Origin: Halobacteriovorax sp.
GTDB taxonomy: Bacteria; Bdellovibrionota; Bacteriovoracia; Bacteriovoracales; Bacteriovoracaceae
Length of the DNA stretch: 64,000 nt
Direction: 5' to 3'
Assembly: GCA_002720865.1 (NCBI GenBank)
Contig: PBIO01000011.1
Location: 124,001 to 188,000 of the forward strand
Shown: positions 7,489-17,419 of the stretch, one piece after another
How positions within the stretch are numbered: the first letter of the stretch is position 1
How the letters are laid out: the number at the start of each line of letters is the position of its first letter
The notes under the pieces: model-generated
The model's database searches: none
Seen by the model: only the letters and a program-made list of their open reading frames with translations
Told to the model about the DNA's origin: nothing
Position numbers and translations under genes: made by a program

Positions 7489-9177
7489 TTAGTCTCGTTT
7501 TAGTTTCTTGTAGGTCAATCTTTTTGGATTAAGGGCCGCATCCCCTAAACGCTTGATTTTATCTTCTTCGTATTCAGAGAAGTTACCGTCAAACCATACG
7601 ACTTTTGAATCACCTTCAAAGGCCAAAATATGGGTAGCGATCCTGTCTAGAAAGAACCTATCGTGGGAGATTACTACCGCACAACCGGGATAGTCTAAAA
7701 GAGCATTCTCAAGAGCACGTAAAGTATTCACATCTAGGTCGTTGGTAGGCTCATCTAATAACAGTACGTTACCTTCTTCTTTAAGCATGGCCGCTAAATG
7801 AACACGATTTCTCTCACCGCCTGATAGCTCGGATACCTTTTTCTTTTGATCTTCACCAGAGAAGTTAAATTTAGCGATATAGGCTCGTCCGTTGATATCT
7901 CGTCCACCAAGTTTTAATAACTCAGTTCCGCCAGTAACCACATCAACGATGGTTTTATCTCCATCAAGCTCGCGCCCTTGATCAACATAAGCAATCTTGG
8001 CCGTATCACCAATTCTGAAATCTCCTTCATCAGGTTTTTCAGCACCAGTGATCATTTTAAACATAGTTGTTTTACCGGCACCGTTAGGACCAATAATTCC
8101 TACGATACCACCGGCAGGAAGTTTAAAATTTAGATCATCATAGAGAAGTTTATCACCAAAAGCTTTTCTAACATGATCAGCTTCAATAACAACATCTCCT
8201 AAGCGTGGTCCAGGTGGGATCCAAAGTTCTTTTGTTTCATTAGATGCACCTTTGGTTTGCTCATTTAATCTTTGTTCATAATCTTTTATACGAGCCTTAC
8301 TCTTTGCTTGTCTCGCCTTTGGAGAAGCCTTGATCCACTCAAGCTCTTCTTTCATTTTCTTTTGTCTTTTTGATTCTGTTTTTTCTTCTTTTTCTAATCT
8401 CTTCGCTTTAGTTTCTAGCCAATCAGAATAATTCCCTTCAAATGGAATTCCCTCACCTCTATCTAGCTCTAAGATCCAGCCGGCCACATTATCAAGAAAA
8501 TATCTATCGTGGGTAACGGCAATAACAGTTCCCTTGTACTGCTGTAAGTGTCTTTCAAGCCACCAAACAGTTTCAGCATCCAAATGGTTAGTAGGCTCAT
8601 CTAGCAATAAAATCTCTGGCTCTTGAAGTAGAAGTCTACAGAGAGCCACTCTTCTTTTTTCACCACCGGAAAGTGAACCACATTTTTGATCGTTAGGAGG
8701 ACAGTTAAGTGATTCCATCGCGAGGTCTAACCTAGAGTCTAGGTCCCAAGCATTGGCCGCATCTAATTTATCTTGAAGCTTTGCCTGTTTCGCTAAAAGC
8801 TTATCCATATCTTCATCGCTCATTTCTTCAGCGAATTTTTCATTAACTGCATCAAACTCTTTTAAAAGGTCTACAACTTCCTGGCAGCCTTCTGAAACTA
8901 TTTCCCTAACCGTTCTTTCAGGATCTAATTGAGGTTCTTGCTCAAGAAGACCAATACGATAACCTTTTTGCATTGTTGTTGTTCCGAGATGATCTTCATC
9001 TATTCCGGCCAAGATTCTTAAAAGGGTTGATTTACCAGAGCCATTAAGACCTAAGACTCCAATCTTCGCTCCATAAAAATAAGAAAGACTTATGTCTTTA
9101 AGAACATGTTTTTGTTTATAAACCTTTCCAACTTTATGCATGGAATAAATAATTTGCTTATCGCCACCATTACTCAT
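7489..9177 (-). CDS. ettA: Energy-dependent translational throttle protein EttA (ABC-F)
   Basis: A 562-residue soluble ABC-F ATPase that binds the ribosomal E site and gates entry into elongation according to the ATP/ADP ratio. It has two ABC cassettes: Walker A GLNGSGKST with signature LSGGEKRRVALCRLLL in the first, and GPNGAGKTT with LSGGERNRVHLA in the second. Both Walker B regions read LLLDEPTN. The start region YSMHKVGKVYKQKH and the total length match EttA closely rather than Uup or YheS. AAAGGA lies before the ATG at 9177. It is followed by lysC in what is probably one transcript. Confidence 0.94.
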   Translation of the reverse strand: MSNGGDKQIIYSMHKVGKVYKQKHVLKDISLSYFYGAKIGVLGLNGSGKSTLLRILAGIDEDHLGTTTMQKGYRIGLLEQEPQLDPERTVREIVSEGCQEVVDLLKEFDAVNEKFAEEMSDEDMDKLLAKQAKLQDKLDAANAWDLDSRLDLAMESLNCPPNDQKCGSLSGGEKRRVALCRLLLQEPEILLLDEPTNHLDAETVWWLERHLQQYKGTVIAVTHDRYFLDNVAGWILELDRGEGIPFEGNYSDWLETKAKRLEKEEKTESKRQKKMKEELEWIKASPKARQAKSKARIKDYEQRLNEQTKGASNETKELWIPPGPRLGDVVIEADHVRKAFGDKLLYDDLNFKLPAGGIVGIIGPNGAGKTTMFKMITGAEKPDEGDFRIGDTAKIAYVDQGRELDGDKTIVDVVTGGTELLKLGGRDINGRAYIAKFNFSGEDQKKKVSELSGGERNRVHLAAMLKEEGNVLLLDEPTNDLDVNTLRALENALLDYPGCAVVISHDRFFLDRIATHILAFEGDSKVVWFDGNFSEYEEDKIKRLGDAALNPKRLTYKKLKRD

Positions 9178-9238
9178 AGGTCGTATCCTTTATCGAAGAT
9201 TAATTTGCCCCTTAAACTAGTTTAATTTCTCCTCTTCA

Positions 9239-10105
9239 TCAATAGCTTAACGCCAGTTGTCTAATTAGCGATAAAGTAACTAATAAATAGCCCAGTAGAT
9301 AAAACACGACCATATGAATAAAACGAATTCCTCCTAGCTTGAGTTCAAACTTTCTTCTTCTCTCTTCCCTTAGAAAATTAATCTCCCCTAAGAGCTCGTC
9401 AAGCTCCAGATCAACCTGTGCTCCAGAGCTGGTCCACCTCTGGGAAAGCTTTAAAAGCTCTAGAGCAAGCTTTGAAATAAGCTTATCCTTTGTCTCAAGA
9501 ATCTGATCCGCTCTAGAGCGAGAAAGGACTTCTCCCACAGAAATCCCTACAGGTTTTAAAGTTTTAAAGAGAAATCCCCTCTCAAAGAGCTCCTCTAAGC
9601 TTGAGAAATATTTTCGTTTTTGATGTCTATAAAGAAAGAGAAAAGAGATGCCCCCTGCAATTTGAAGGAGGGAGAACTGCAGCCAACTTGATTGGACACC
9701 TAGGCTATATTTTGCATTCAAATAGAAGATCCAGGTGAAGGCCGAAAGGATAGCAAACTGGGCCAATGAGTTTTTAAGGATACTTTGGGTTTTTTCCTCG
9801 AATTGAATATCCTCTGCTAACCACTTTCTTAGACTGGTCAGAACTCGAGAGGCTCCGATTCCATGCTTTAACTGAAGCTCTCTAAGTTCCAAACATAAGG
9901 GGTTAAAAAATTTATACTGGGGTAAAAAAATTGAATCCCCCATTCCCGAAAAGAAGTCCCTAAGCTTTAGCTTAAGCTCCCTTCCTTTTTTTGGGCTATG
10001 CCCAAAACTCTTATAAAAAGCGATACTTGTATAAACAAGCTCCTCAAACTTCCTATGAAATAGGATCCCCAGCACTATTATTAAGAAAAGAATTATCAAC
10101 TTCAT
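9239..10105 (-). CDS. TadB/TadC-like inner-membrane platform protein
   Basis: A 288-residue membrane protein with a hydrophobic N-terminus (about 3-17), two helices at about 113-131 and 140-157, and a C-terminal helix at about 262-283. This 1+2+1 layout is typical of TadB/TadC, the GspF-like platform of the Flp pilus machine. The stretch LCLELRELQLKHGIGASR resembles the start of a T2SF domain. It sits about 3 kb from tadA, on the opposite strand, beyond lysC and ettA. Only one such gene is visible, although Tad systems usually have two. The ATG at 10105 has a near-perfect AAGGAGG. The family assignment is by topology and neighbourhood, not by strong motifs. Confidence 0.6.
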   Translation of the reverse strand: MKLIILFLIIVLGILFHRKFEELVYTSIAFYKSFGHSPKKGRELKLKLRDFFSGMGDSIFLPQYKFFNPLCLELRELQLKHGIGASRVLTSLRKWLAEDIQFEEKTQSILKNSLAQFAILSAFTWIFYLNAKYSLGVQSSWLQFSLLQIAGGISFLFLYRHQKRKYFSSLEELFERGFLFKTLKPVGISVGEVLSRSRADQILETKDKLISKLALELLKLSQRWTSSGAQVDLELDELLGEINFLREERRRKFELKLGGIRFIHMVVFYLLGYLLVTLSLIRQLALSY

Positions 10106-10181
10106 AAAACCTCCTTTCCAGTAGTTGCAAATATGACGCCGAGCTTTTGACTACTTGTCTTTACATTGGGAAACTCCGGAC

Positions 10182-10445
10182 ATGGTACCAAACGAAGCAA
10201 TGCATTCACCCGAGCAACCGACGCTCATCGATCTAAATATGTTAGAAAAACGCGTCAAAAAGCTTGAAAGGCTATGCCAAGAAGTAGATCCGTTTATCCC
10301 TCTTTCTGAAGAGCTAAAAAACGAACTCTCTCTCTTTGGGATCATCAACTGGAGAGATCCAGACCATCTAACAAAACAAATTATTCTTATGTTTGAAGAT
10401 TCAGTTAAAGAATTAAGGGATTTACAAGAATCTAAAATTCAATGA
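10182..10445 (+). CDS. Small protein of unknown function upstream of an rRNA methyltransferase
   Basis: An 87-residue acidic, probably helical protein (LEKRVKKLERLCQEVDPF followed by LSEELKNELSLFGI). The start is either the ATG at 10182 (GGGA ten bases before) or a TTG at 10155; neither has a convincing ribosome-binding site. It has no signal peptide or membrane segment. The stop codon overlaps the start of the methyltransferase gene as ATGA, so the two are translationally coupled. I do not recognise the family. Confidence 0.6.
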   Translation: MVPNEAMHSPEQPTLIDLNMLEKRVKKLERLCQEVDPFIPLSEELKNELSLFGIINWRDPDHLTKQIILMFEDSVKELRDLQESKIQ

Positions 10446-11665
10446 AAAACCTTCCTAAGACCAGAAAAGTAAAAATTCATCCAGCCTCCCTAAAGTATAT
10501 AAAAAAGGGACACCCTTGGATTACTGCCGATACTTTCACTAAAAAATTTCCTAAAGGCGAAGAGTTTCTTCAGGTGGATGAAAACAACACAAAGCTTTTA
10601 CTACTTCACGATCCAAATCATCCTAAGATAAAGGCCAGAGTTTGGGCCTTTGGGGACGGAAGAGAACATAGGTTCAATTTCCCAAGAGAATTAAAAGAAA
10701 GAATGAGTGCTGCCTTTAATCGCCGTATTGAACTTGGAGTAAGCGCGGATAGAGAAAACTTTTATTTAGTTTTTGGTGAAGCTGACTTAATTCCGGGCTT
10801 ATTTATTCAGGCCCTAGGGTCCCACGTCCTCGTTCAAACAACCTGTAATTTTTGGGTTCTTCATAAGAAGAGAATTGCTGATTTAGTTCGAGATCTTTGG
10901 GAAGAACATTTTCCAGATAAAAAATATATAAATGGCTGGTGGTCAGATAGAGACACTGGAGCCAAGAGTAAAATCACGGCCCTCAAGCAAGGAACTAGTC
11001 CGCCTGAACAAATCACCATTTCTGAGTTTGGAATAAATTATATTTTAAAACCTAGTTTGGCCCACGATCCGGGAATTTATACGGATATGTCCGCCATTAG
11101 AAAAAAGCTTTTTCCCATATTAGAAGAAGCTAAATCTGTTTTAAATCTTTATGCTTATACGGGAGCCTACTCTCTTGCGGCCCTAAAGTCTGGAGCTGAA
11201 GAAGTTCATAGTGTTGATTTGTCTCAAAATTATTTAGACTGGATAGATGAAAATTTAAAAGAGAATCCTGAGCTTGATAGTTCTAAACATATTTCCCATT
11301 GCTCTTCAGTTGAGGACGCCCTTAAAGCTTTTAAAGCCGAGGGAAAAAAGTTTGATCTCATTATTTGTGACCCTCCTTCTGCATCAAGCGATGGAAAAAA
11401 AATGGGGAAAGCCTCGGACTCATATTCAAGAGACCTTCCTCTCATGAATGAGCTTTTGAGCGACGATGGACATCTTGTTGTCTTTCTTAATACCCATAAT
11501 GTTTCATGGAAAAAATTCAACTCTAATCTAGATGAAGTTGTAAAAGCGAAGAAGCTAAAACTAGAGTCCAAAGAGCAGTTACGTTTAGCTGACGACTGCC
11601 CATTAAAAGGTGGCTTTGGGGAAGGTGATTATTTAAAGGGGCGAGTCTTCAAGAGGCTTAAATAG
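10442..11665 (+). CDS. Class I SAM-dependent rRNA methyltransferase, RlmI-like
   Basis: A 407-residue protein with an N-terminal PUA RNA-binding domain (about 1-75), a central beta-rich EEHEE-type region (about 85-200) and a C-terminal Rossmann methyltransferase domain. The SAM-binding loop is NLYAYTGAYSLAA near 235, and the catalytic-region motif is CDPPSASS near 310. This matches COG1092, whose E. coli member RlmI makes m5C1962 in 23S rRNA. The usual Lys in DPPKF is replaced here, so target and chemistry should be called RlmI-like only. The 3' end overlaps the convergent Wzz-like gene by 33 bases. Confidence 0.85.
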   Translation: MKNLPKTRKVKIHPASLKYIKKGHPWITADTFTKKFPKGEEFLQVDENNTKLLLLHDPNHPKIKARVWAFGDGREHRFNFPRELKERMSAAFNRRIELGVSADRENFYLVFGEADLIPGLFIQALGSHVLVQTTCNFWVLHKKRIADLVRDLWEEHFPDKKYINGWWSDRDTGAKSKITALKQGTSPPEQITISEFGINYILKPSLAHDPGIYTDMSAIRKKLFPILEEAKSVLNLYAYTGAYSLAALKSGAEEVHSVDLSQNYLDWIDENLKENPELDSSKHISHCSSVEDALKAFKAEGKKFDLIICDPPSASSDGKKMGKASDSYSRDLPLMNELLSDDGHLVVFLNTHNVSWKKFNSNLDEVVKAKKLKLESKEQLRLADDCPLKGGFGEGDYLKGRVFKRLK

Positions 11666-12874
11666 CTCAAAGAGATAAATTCCCGCTAGTCCGATAACTT
11701 GAGAAATCATAATTGCAATCAGCATCATCATCAAAAGCCCTGGACGAGAACGAACTCGGCTCATTCTATCACCTTCTAGAATCTCGACCTTATTTTTCAT
11801 ATAAGTTTTTTGTAAACCAATCTTAGCCAGGCTATCCCGTAAGTTTTCGTAAATCTTATATTCAAAGGTATAATTAGCTTTCATTCTTTCAATTTCTGAT
11901 TGCACTGGAAGAAGTTTTTTTCCTTTCCCCCCAAATCTTTTAAGATAGCTTTTCTTAGTTCGAAGTTTTGCCTTTAAGGCTTTATACTCGTCCGTCACCA
12001 TCTTTAGTCTACTGGCGGCTCCGAACTTATTTAGGGTCAAGTCTCCATTATACTTTTCTCTTTTAACTTTCTTTCTGAGTGAAACGACTTCCGTCCCGGC
12101 TTCAGTGATCTTCATTTCAATATCATTAATTTCTTTTTGAAGATTCGCTAAGTACTGACTAGTTTCACCTTTTTGCATTTCAACAGTAAGAGCCCCTTTT
12201 CCAGATAGCTTTCCAATTTGCTGTTCCTCAAGCTTTTCAAGTCTTGCTTTTACTTCCTCAATTTTTTCCTTGAAGTACCTTTCTGCCGAGTCAAAGTCTT
12301 GGAGCTCTCTTTCAACAAGCTTTTCCTTAGCTAAAGTTAAGGCATAGTTTACGATAAACACGGAACGATCTTTTCTCTTAGATTTTACTTTCAAAATTAT
12401 TTGACCGCCTTTACTCGGAGTAAAGGTTATTTTTGATCTGAGCCAATTTGCTACGCTCTGATTAAAATCTTCATGCCCAGGTTTGATTTTAAAAGAAGTG
12501 AAGATTTCATTTATCACCTTTTTATGCTCATCGGACGCATCTTCCTTTACATAGTTTTGCATTCCTTCAACCATGGATAAAAAGAAGTCATTGGTATCTA
12601 AAAAAGATGCCGCTTTAGTGGCCGTATCGTAACCTTTTGAAACACTAAGTCCTCCCACATTTCCCACCATTCCGGAAATAAAGGACTGGATCTGAGAGTT
12701 TTTAGGGTCTTTAATAAGTAGCTTTCCTTGTGATGGATAGACGGGAAAGAATTTATGCTTAACCAGAGCCCCTAGAATTCCAATTAAGGCCAATATCACC
12801 AAGTATTTCCATCTGCTGATAAAGATCTGCATTACCTGATACATGGATATTTCTTCGTTAATGTCCGTTTCCAC
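11633..12874 (-). CDS. Wzz-type polysaccharide chain-length/co-polymerase protein
   Basis: A 413-residue inner-membrane protein with a transmembrane helix near residues 25-43, a long periplasmic region with extended coiled coil (about 190-340) and a second helix near 385-405 after MSRVRSRPGL. This is the polysaccharide co-polymerase layout that controls chain length in Wzy-dependent polymer synthesis. No C-terminal tyrosine kinase domain is present. The start is a GTG at 12874 with AGGGG just upstream; an in-frame ATG lies ten codons later. It is divergent from the SLBB protein, and the two probably share the promoter region at 12875-12982. Confidence 0.82.
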   Translation of the reverse strand: METDINEEISMYQVMQIFISRWKYLVILALIGILGALVKHKFFPVYPSQGKLLIKDPKNSQIQSFISGMVGNVGGLSVSKGYDTATKAASFLDTNDFFLSMVEGMQNYVKEDASDEHKKVINEIFTSFKIKPGHEDFNQSVANWLRSKITFTPSKGGQIILKVKSKRKDRSVFIVNYALTLAKEKLVERELQDFDSAERYFKEKIEEVKARLEKLEEQQIGKLSGKGALTVEMQKGETSQYLANLQKEINDIEMKITEAGTEVVSLRKKVKREKYNGDLTLNKFGAASRLKMVTDEYKALKAKLRTKKSYLKRFGGKGKKLLPVQSEIERMKANYTFEYKIYENLRDSLAKIGLQKTYMKNKVEILEGDRMSRVRSRPGLLMMMLIAIMISQVIGLAGIYLFELFKPLEDSPL

Positions 12875-12982
12875 GATTCCCCTAACTTATTGAAAAATTT
12901 ATAATATCTATTCGGGAATATTGACTAAATACTTAAATTTAGACTAATTTGGCCTTTTCTACTTATAAAAAAGGTTGAGTAA

Positions 12983-13525
12983 ATGAACAGGAAATTTCTG
13001 GCCAGTCTTCTATCTGCCCTATTGATGGTGCTTTCGAATCAGGTCCTCGCATTTGAATTATCAGAGAGAAGTAGTCAGCAACTAAAGCTAGCTAGACCCA
13101 GTGAGTTTCTTTTTCAAAACTATAAGAACCAGGAGCTCATCTCAATTAGACTCCTTGGTGCTGTAAAAAAACCTGGTCTCTACCATGTTCCAAAGAACGT
13201 AAATCTCGTTACCCTTTTAACTCTCGCCGGTGGTCCCACTCAAAATGCGGATATCGAAAAGATTAAAATTGGAAATGACTCAAAGGCCTTTACCGGTAAA
13301 AAATCTGTAGCAACTTTTAAGCAAAAGAATTTAACACTTAACTTAAATAAAGCTATCACCGCAGGCTCTGACCCTAAGTACAGCCTTCAGACCAATGATA
13401 TCGTTTTAGTAAACCAAAAGAAGGCTTGGATTTCTAGCGACACCTTTAGATTGGTTTCAATTTTATCAGTAGTTTTAAGTGGAGTACTTACGGCCTTAGT
13501 GATCGACGATCGTTTAGAAAACTAG
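12983..13525 (+). CDS. SLBB-domain polysaccharide export-type protein
   Basis: A 180-residue protein with a Sec signal peptide (about 1-23, ending VLAF), an SLBB domain (about 50-140: VKKPGLYHVPKNVNLVTLL then LAGGPTQNADIEKI) and a hydrophobic C-terminus (about 153-172). SLBB domains occur in Wza-type exporters, but the Poly_export domain and the rest of Wza are absent. It may be an accessory periplasmic partner of the export channel. The divergent Wzz-like gene supports a polysaccharide role. The region upstream has TTGACT at 12921-12926 with ACTAAT 16 bases later, a possible promoter. Confidence 0.8.
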   Translation: MNRKFLASLLSALLMVLSNQVLAFELSERSSQQLKLARPSEFLFQNYKNQELISIRLLGAVKKPGLYHVPKNVNLVTLLTLAGGPTQNADIEKIKIGNDSKAFTGKKSVATFKQKNLTLNLNKAITAGSDPKYSLQTNDIVLVNQKKAWISSDTFRLVSILSVVLSGVLTALVIDDRLEN

Positions 13526-15744
13526 AAGCCAGTAAAGTCAGTTAGCGGATCTATTAAATAAAGTGAGTTCATATCAAAAGCGCCGCCATAAACCATCGGC
13601 GCAGAGATACTGCTTCCCCCTGGACCTGTAAGTGAGGTCGGTAAATCTGTCGTGGCATAAGAACCACAGGTCCCAGCATCCGTAAAACTTGTATAGGTAC
13701 AGGAATTATCTGGTGTGGAGCTAAAAAAAGCATCAGTATCGTTAAAGGTAACTCCATAATCATTTACATTAAAGTTAAATCCGGCCATATCAACACTTGC
13801 ACCAGTTCTACCAAAGTAAGCGCTACCTGCGTAATGTTCTATACTAAAAATTTCATAGGCCGTCGGACTAGTTTTTTGAAAATAAGTCCATTCAAGACTT
13901 TCAACAGATCCGCCAACATCTTCCCTATATTCAACTAGCTCTACAGCAGAGCTTGAAACTGAACCATGATTCAAGAAAACCTCTTCAAAAGAAGCTCCAT
14001 CTTCAGAATCCCCTTCTTCTTCCTCATAAAACCAGAGAGTGGCCGTATCACCATTTGTGCCACCTGGACAATTAAACTGAATGGCAAACTCATCTACTCC
14101 ATCGAGGCTTAGAACTACTTTTCTATCAAAGTTAGTCGAGTTAGAAGTCGTCATATAATCTGGTGCCTGCACGTCTCCTGCTGTTAAATCAACAGTGACA
14201 ATCTCAGGTGTCCCCTCAGTAACGATTTCCTTACTAAAACTTCCCGTATTAGTACAAACATCAGCAAGAGTCGTTAAGCCATTTTGAAAAAGAATCCCAC
14301 CTATAGGACCTAATAAGAGTTCTTTAATTTCAGGTACAGTTCCTTGATCTCTTCGCTCTTTTGTAAGATTAGTTACTCCACCAGAAAAGTTATTCGTCCC
14401 AGGCCCTTCTGTAAACGTAGTTGCACAAGCCGCCGAACAGGTCGCTGTAATGGAGGTTGAGCCAGTTAGGGCATTAACGGCCGTAACGACCTGAGCTCTT
14501 GTTTGAGAGCTATCATTATCAATAGTAAAGCTTCCATAGCTAGCGCTATGAACAGAGAACGTTGAAGCAGCTATTGTAATCGAGAAACTATTTCCCGATG
14601 AACCTTCTGTCGAAGTCGTAAAATCGATACCATCGATAGTGACTGAAGCATCTGAAAGATGTTCTGAGTCATAAGCGCTAATCTGATCATCCGTTCCAAA
14701 AAGATCAAAGATAACTTCTGACACATTATTTCTTGGAAACACACTTGAATAGGTTGTAGGAATAGCAGCGTTTTCACAGCGAGCTCCATTACAGTCTATA
14801 TAAGGAAGGATTACGTCGTTAGCCACACCTGAGGTAGGTCTAAAAGCAGAGTCGGCAATTCCTAAATAATTATCTGCAAAAACAATTCTTGCACTCGTAT
14901 CATCTGCCGGCGAGCCATCTTCACCTATAATCGTCGACGCCGTTTCACCGTCAGGAACTCCACCAAAGCCATGGGGGAAGTAGTAAGTAATATCTTCTTC
15001 ATCAGGGTCACAAGTAGGATCTTCATAAGTAATCATGTGAATCGGAAATGGAATCGTCGAACCATTTTGAACCGGTAATCTTAATGAAGAAGTAAATTTA
15101 GAAGACTTAAAATTTTGAGTCGCCGTATAAGTATCAAGCGCAAGACAAGAAGAACCTAAAGTCGTATCTGGAATTGGAAAATTCCCTACACTGTTTAGCT
15201 CTACTCTTAAAAACGTAGAGACTCCATGCTTCTTGCTTATTGTCGAGCTATCACATTCTGCCCCGTGATCACCGACCATACCGGCGATTGTTAGGCAGCT
15301 AATAAAGGTATTCATTTTAAAGCCGCCCGTAGGCAGGGCCGTCGTAAATGACTCTGGTCCTGCTACTTGTGCAAGCGCACAGTTAGCCATATTAAGATTA
15401 AAATTTACCGCTGTGTCTCCGCCGTTTAACTGAACACCTAGTTGAGCACCACAAACATTATCTCCAGTCATGGCCCCATTAGCCTGATTCTTCCAACCGA
15501 TAACATAAAAATCCCAGGTTCCATTTGGAAGAGCAATTGAAACATCATTTGCATTAGTCGTTGGGATAAAAAACTCATGTCCTAAACTGCTGGTCCCTCG
15601 CATGACAAGGCCACCATCAAGGGCTGCACCGGTTGAGATCGCTCCCATATTCACACTAAAACTTGTGGAAGTTTTACCAGACTTTCCACCGCAACCAGCG
15701 GCAGTAAAGCAAAGAAGGAATATTAGCATTAATCTTAAGTTCAT
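13522..15744 (-). CDS. Large surface lipoprotein of unknown function
   Basis: A 740-residue precursor with a lipoprotein signal peptide; the lipobox is TAAGC with Cys18. The mature protein is Ser/Thr/Gly/Asp-rich and low in basic residues, typical of an exposed beta-structured surface protein. A segment near residues 370-460 (VTIDGIDFTTS to NNFSGGVTNL) resembles a repeat-type beta module with the RAQVVTAVNAL helix, but I cannot name the family. Several Cys pairs could form disulphides. The gene converges on the SLBB gene with a four-base overlap. It lies inside the polysaccharide region, but no motif ties it to glycans. Confidence 0.75.
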   Translation of the reverse strand: MNLRLMLIFLLCFTAAGCGGKSGKTSTSFSVNMGAISTGAALDGGLVMRGTSSLGHEFFIPTTNANDVSIALPNGTWDFYVIGWKNQANGAMTGDNVCGAQLGVQLNGGDTAVNFNLNMANCALAQVAGPESFTTALPTGGFKMNTFISCLTIAGMVGDHGAECDSSTISKKHGVSTFLRVELNSVGNFPIPDTTLGSSCLALDTYTATQNFKSSKFTSSLRLPVQNGSTIPFPIHMITYEDPTCDPDEEDITYYFPHGFGGVPDGETASTIIGEDGSPADDTSARIVFADNYLGIADSAFRPTSGVANDVILPYIDCNGARCENAAIPTTYSSVFPRNNVSEVIFDLFGTDDQISAYDSEHLSDASVTIDGIDFTTSTEGSSGNSFSITIAASTFSVHSASYGSFTIDNDSSQTRAQVVTAVNALTGSTSITATCSAACATTFTEGPGTNNFSGGVTNLTKERRDQGTVPEIKELLLGPIGGILFQNGLTTLADVCTNTGSFSKEIVTEGTPEIVTVDLTAGDVQAPDYMTTSNSTNFDRKVVLSLDGVDEFAIQFNCPGGTNGDTATLWFYEEEEGDSEDGASFEEVFLNHGSVSSSAVELVEYREDVGGSVESLEWTYFQKTSPTAYEIFSIEHYAGSAYFGRTGASVDMAGFNFNVNDYGVTFNDTDAFFSSTPDNSCTYTSFTDAGTCGSYATTDLPTSLTGPGGSSISAPMVYGGAFDMNSLYLIDPLTDFTGF

Positions 15745-15927
15745 CTATTTACCCTAGTAATTCTATCGGTTAACCCACCCTTTAAGTTTAGCCTTTTCTC
15801 TAGGCTGGACTTGTAAATACGTGATCTTCTTAGGTTTTAAGGCCAACTTCATATTTGGAAATTGTGAAATTCGCCCAAGTTATTGGGCATCAAAAACATA
15901 CTTCTAGGTACTTACCTAACTTAGATT

Positions 15928-15933
15928 TATAAT
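15928..15933 (+). promoter_or_regulatory. Possible -10 box of the O-antigen ligase gene
   Basis: A perfect TATAAT lies only ten bases before the ATG at 15944, so initiation would give an almost leaderless message. A 14-base palindrome (TAGGTA-CT-TACCTA, 15905-15918) occupies the -35 position and could be an operator. The -35 match itself is poor. Confidence 0.35.
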
Positions 15934-15943
15934 AATCCCTAAG

Positions 15944-17293
15944 ATGCCGTTATCTCGATTTCAAAAATTTAAAATGCAAAAAAGCACTTTTACTGAAGGG
16001 CTCTGTTTATTTTTGATCGCCATGATGTTTATCTCAAAGATCTCTTTAAAATGGACGGGCGTCGTTCCTAGAAGTATTCCCCCTTTAATTTTTCAGCACG
16101 GACTTCATCCCTATATTAATTTCGGAATAAATTTTTTAGGTGGCTTCATTCTCTTCTTTATATATTTTCGAAAAAAGCACAGACCGAGTGTGAGTAAAAC
16201 TTATAAATTTCTTATATTTTCTATGCTGGCCATCTTAAGTATCCAAACGCTTTTTCAAATTGCCATGGTTAATATTACTTATTCGATGACAATGCAGTTA
16301 GGTGGTTTAATCATGGCCATCGCCGTTACTGCGATTTATGGGATTTTTATCCCGGCCCTCTTACCCCTAGATAGGATGGTTCACTTTACAAAAAGATTTG
16401 CGGTAACATTAGTTTTTATCAGCTTAATTCTTTTGCCGGTTCTTTCTCCTTATATGTTTAGAGGTGGTCGTTTTATTGGCGTTTTTAAACATATTCCGCA
16501 TATGGTGTCTGCCTCAACTTTTGCCTTTATCTTTTTTCTTCCGAGCGTATTCAACTACAGATCTTTTACTTGGAAGAAGAATAATATTCTCAATATCCTT
16601 GCTCTTATCTTGATTTTCTTTGCGGTTATTCTTACGGCCACGAAAGCGGCCCTAATAACTTGTTTAATTTCTGTGGGTGGAGCCATTTTAATTTACGGCT
16701 CTAAGAAAAAGTCCGTTAGAATGTTTAAGTTTTTCTTTATTGGATCAATCCTAACTTTCCTTGTTACCGTCGGTCCTTCTGTGGCGAACTTTGCTTATGA
16801 TGTGGCCACGGGACAAAAAGGATTTGGAATGAGACCGGCGCAAGATGGAATTGAATCAAGAATGGAAGAGATTCATCGAGGTTGGGGTCTATTTCAAGAA
16901 AGCCCTGCCTTTGGAAAAGGGATCCTCTATAAGTTTATGAATGCCGAGGGCGTGGACGTTCAAGGATATAACTCCTTTAAGGATCCCCATAACCTTTTTG
17001 TAAGTGCTGGGGTTATTGCAGGGTGGCCCTTTCTTATTTTTTCAGTCTTTGCCTATTTAGCCATGATTGCTGGTACTTTAAGGGGGCTCGCTAGTCATAG
17101 TCTTAATCAGCAAATGATGGCCTTATTTCTATTAAGCCATTTACCAGTCTTTCTGATCTACCATGTCCACTTAAGCCTAGGCGGTCTTGGAGACCGTATG
17201 TATTGGCTAGTTTTTGGATATCTTGCACTAAATCTCCCACAGAAATCACCTGTAACTCACCGAAATCAGGAAATGGTGCCGGCCCTCACTTGA
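15944..17293 (+). CDS. O-antigen ligase/polymerase family membrane protein (Wzy_C)
   Basis: A 449-residue inner-membrane protein with ten or more hydrophobic helices. Between late helices it has the large periplasmic loop typical of WaaL/Wzy proteins (about residues 290-345), including SRMEEIHRGWGLF, FGKGILY and DPHNLFVSAGV; the family's HN motif is in DPHNLF. Such proteins either polymerise repeat units or ligate the polymer to a lipid or protein acceptor; the sequence does not tell which. No clear Shine-Dalgarno site precedes the ATG at 15944, and the ATG at 15974 is an alternative. The Wzz-like gene nearby makes a polymerase role attractive. Confidence 0.85.
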   Translation: MPLSRFQKFKMQKSTFTEGLCLFLIAMMFISKISLKWTGVVPRSIPPLIFQHGLHPYINFGINFLGGFILFFIYFRKKHRPSVSKTYKFLIFSMLAILSIQTLFQIAMVNITYSMTMQLGGLIMAIAVTAIYGIFIPALLPLDRMVHFTKRFAVTLVFISLILLPVLSPYMFRGGRFIGVFKHIPHMVSASTFAFIFFLPSVFNYRSFTWKKNNILNILALILIFFAVILTATKAALITCLISVGGAILIYGSKKKSVRMFKFFFIGSILTFLVTVGPSVANFAYDVATGQKGFGMRPAQDGIESRMEEIHRGWGLFQESPAFGKGILYKFMNAEGVDVQGYNSFKDPHNLFVSAGVIAGWPFLIFSVFAYLAMIAGTLRGLASHSLNQQMMALFLLSHLPVFLIYHVHLSLGGLGDRMYWLVFGYLALNLPQKSPVTHRNQEMVPALT

Positions 17294-17359
17294 AAAAGTA
17301 GTCATAATTTTACATGGGGGGCTTTTCAAATCTACATTTTTTGATAGAGTGCGCCACTA

Positions 17360-17387
17360 TTGAAATTGGCTTAATTAAAAAAATAAT
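17360..17387 (+). promoter_or_regulatory. Predicted promoter of the 31-residue peptide gene
   Basis: TTGAAA (17360-17365) and AATAAT (17382-17387) are each one base off the sigma-70 consensus, separated by 16 bases. Initiation near 17394 would give a 5' leader of about 26 bases before the ATG at 17420. Confidence 0.5.
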
Positions 17388-17419
17388 CCGTGTGGGGCTT
17401 TGGCGTGGGAATTACAAAA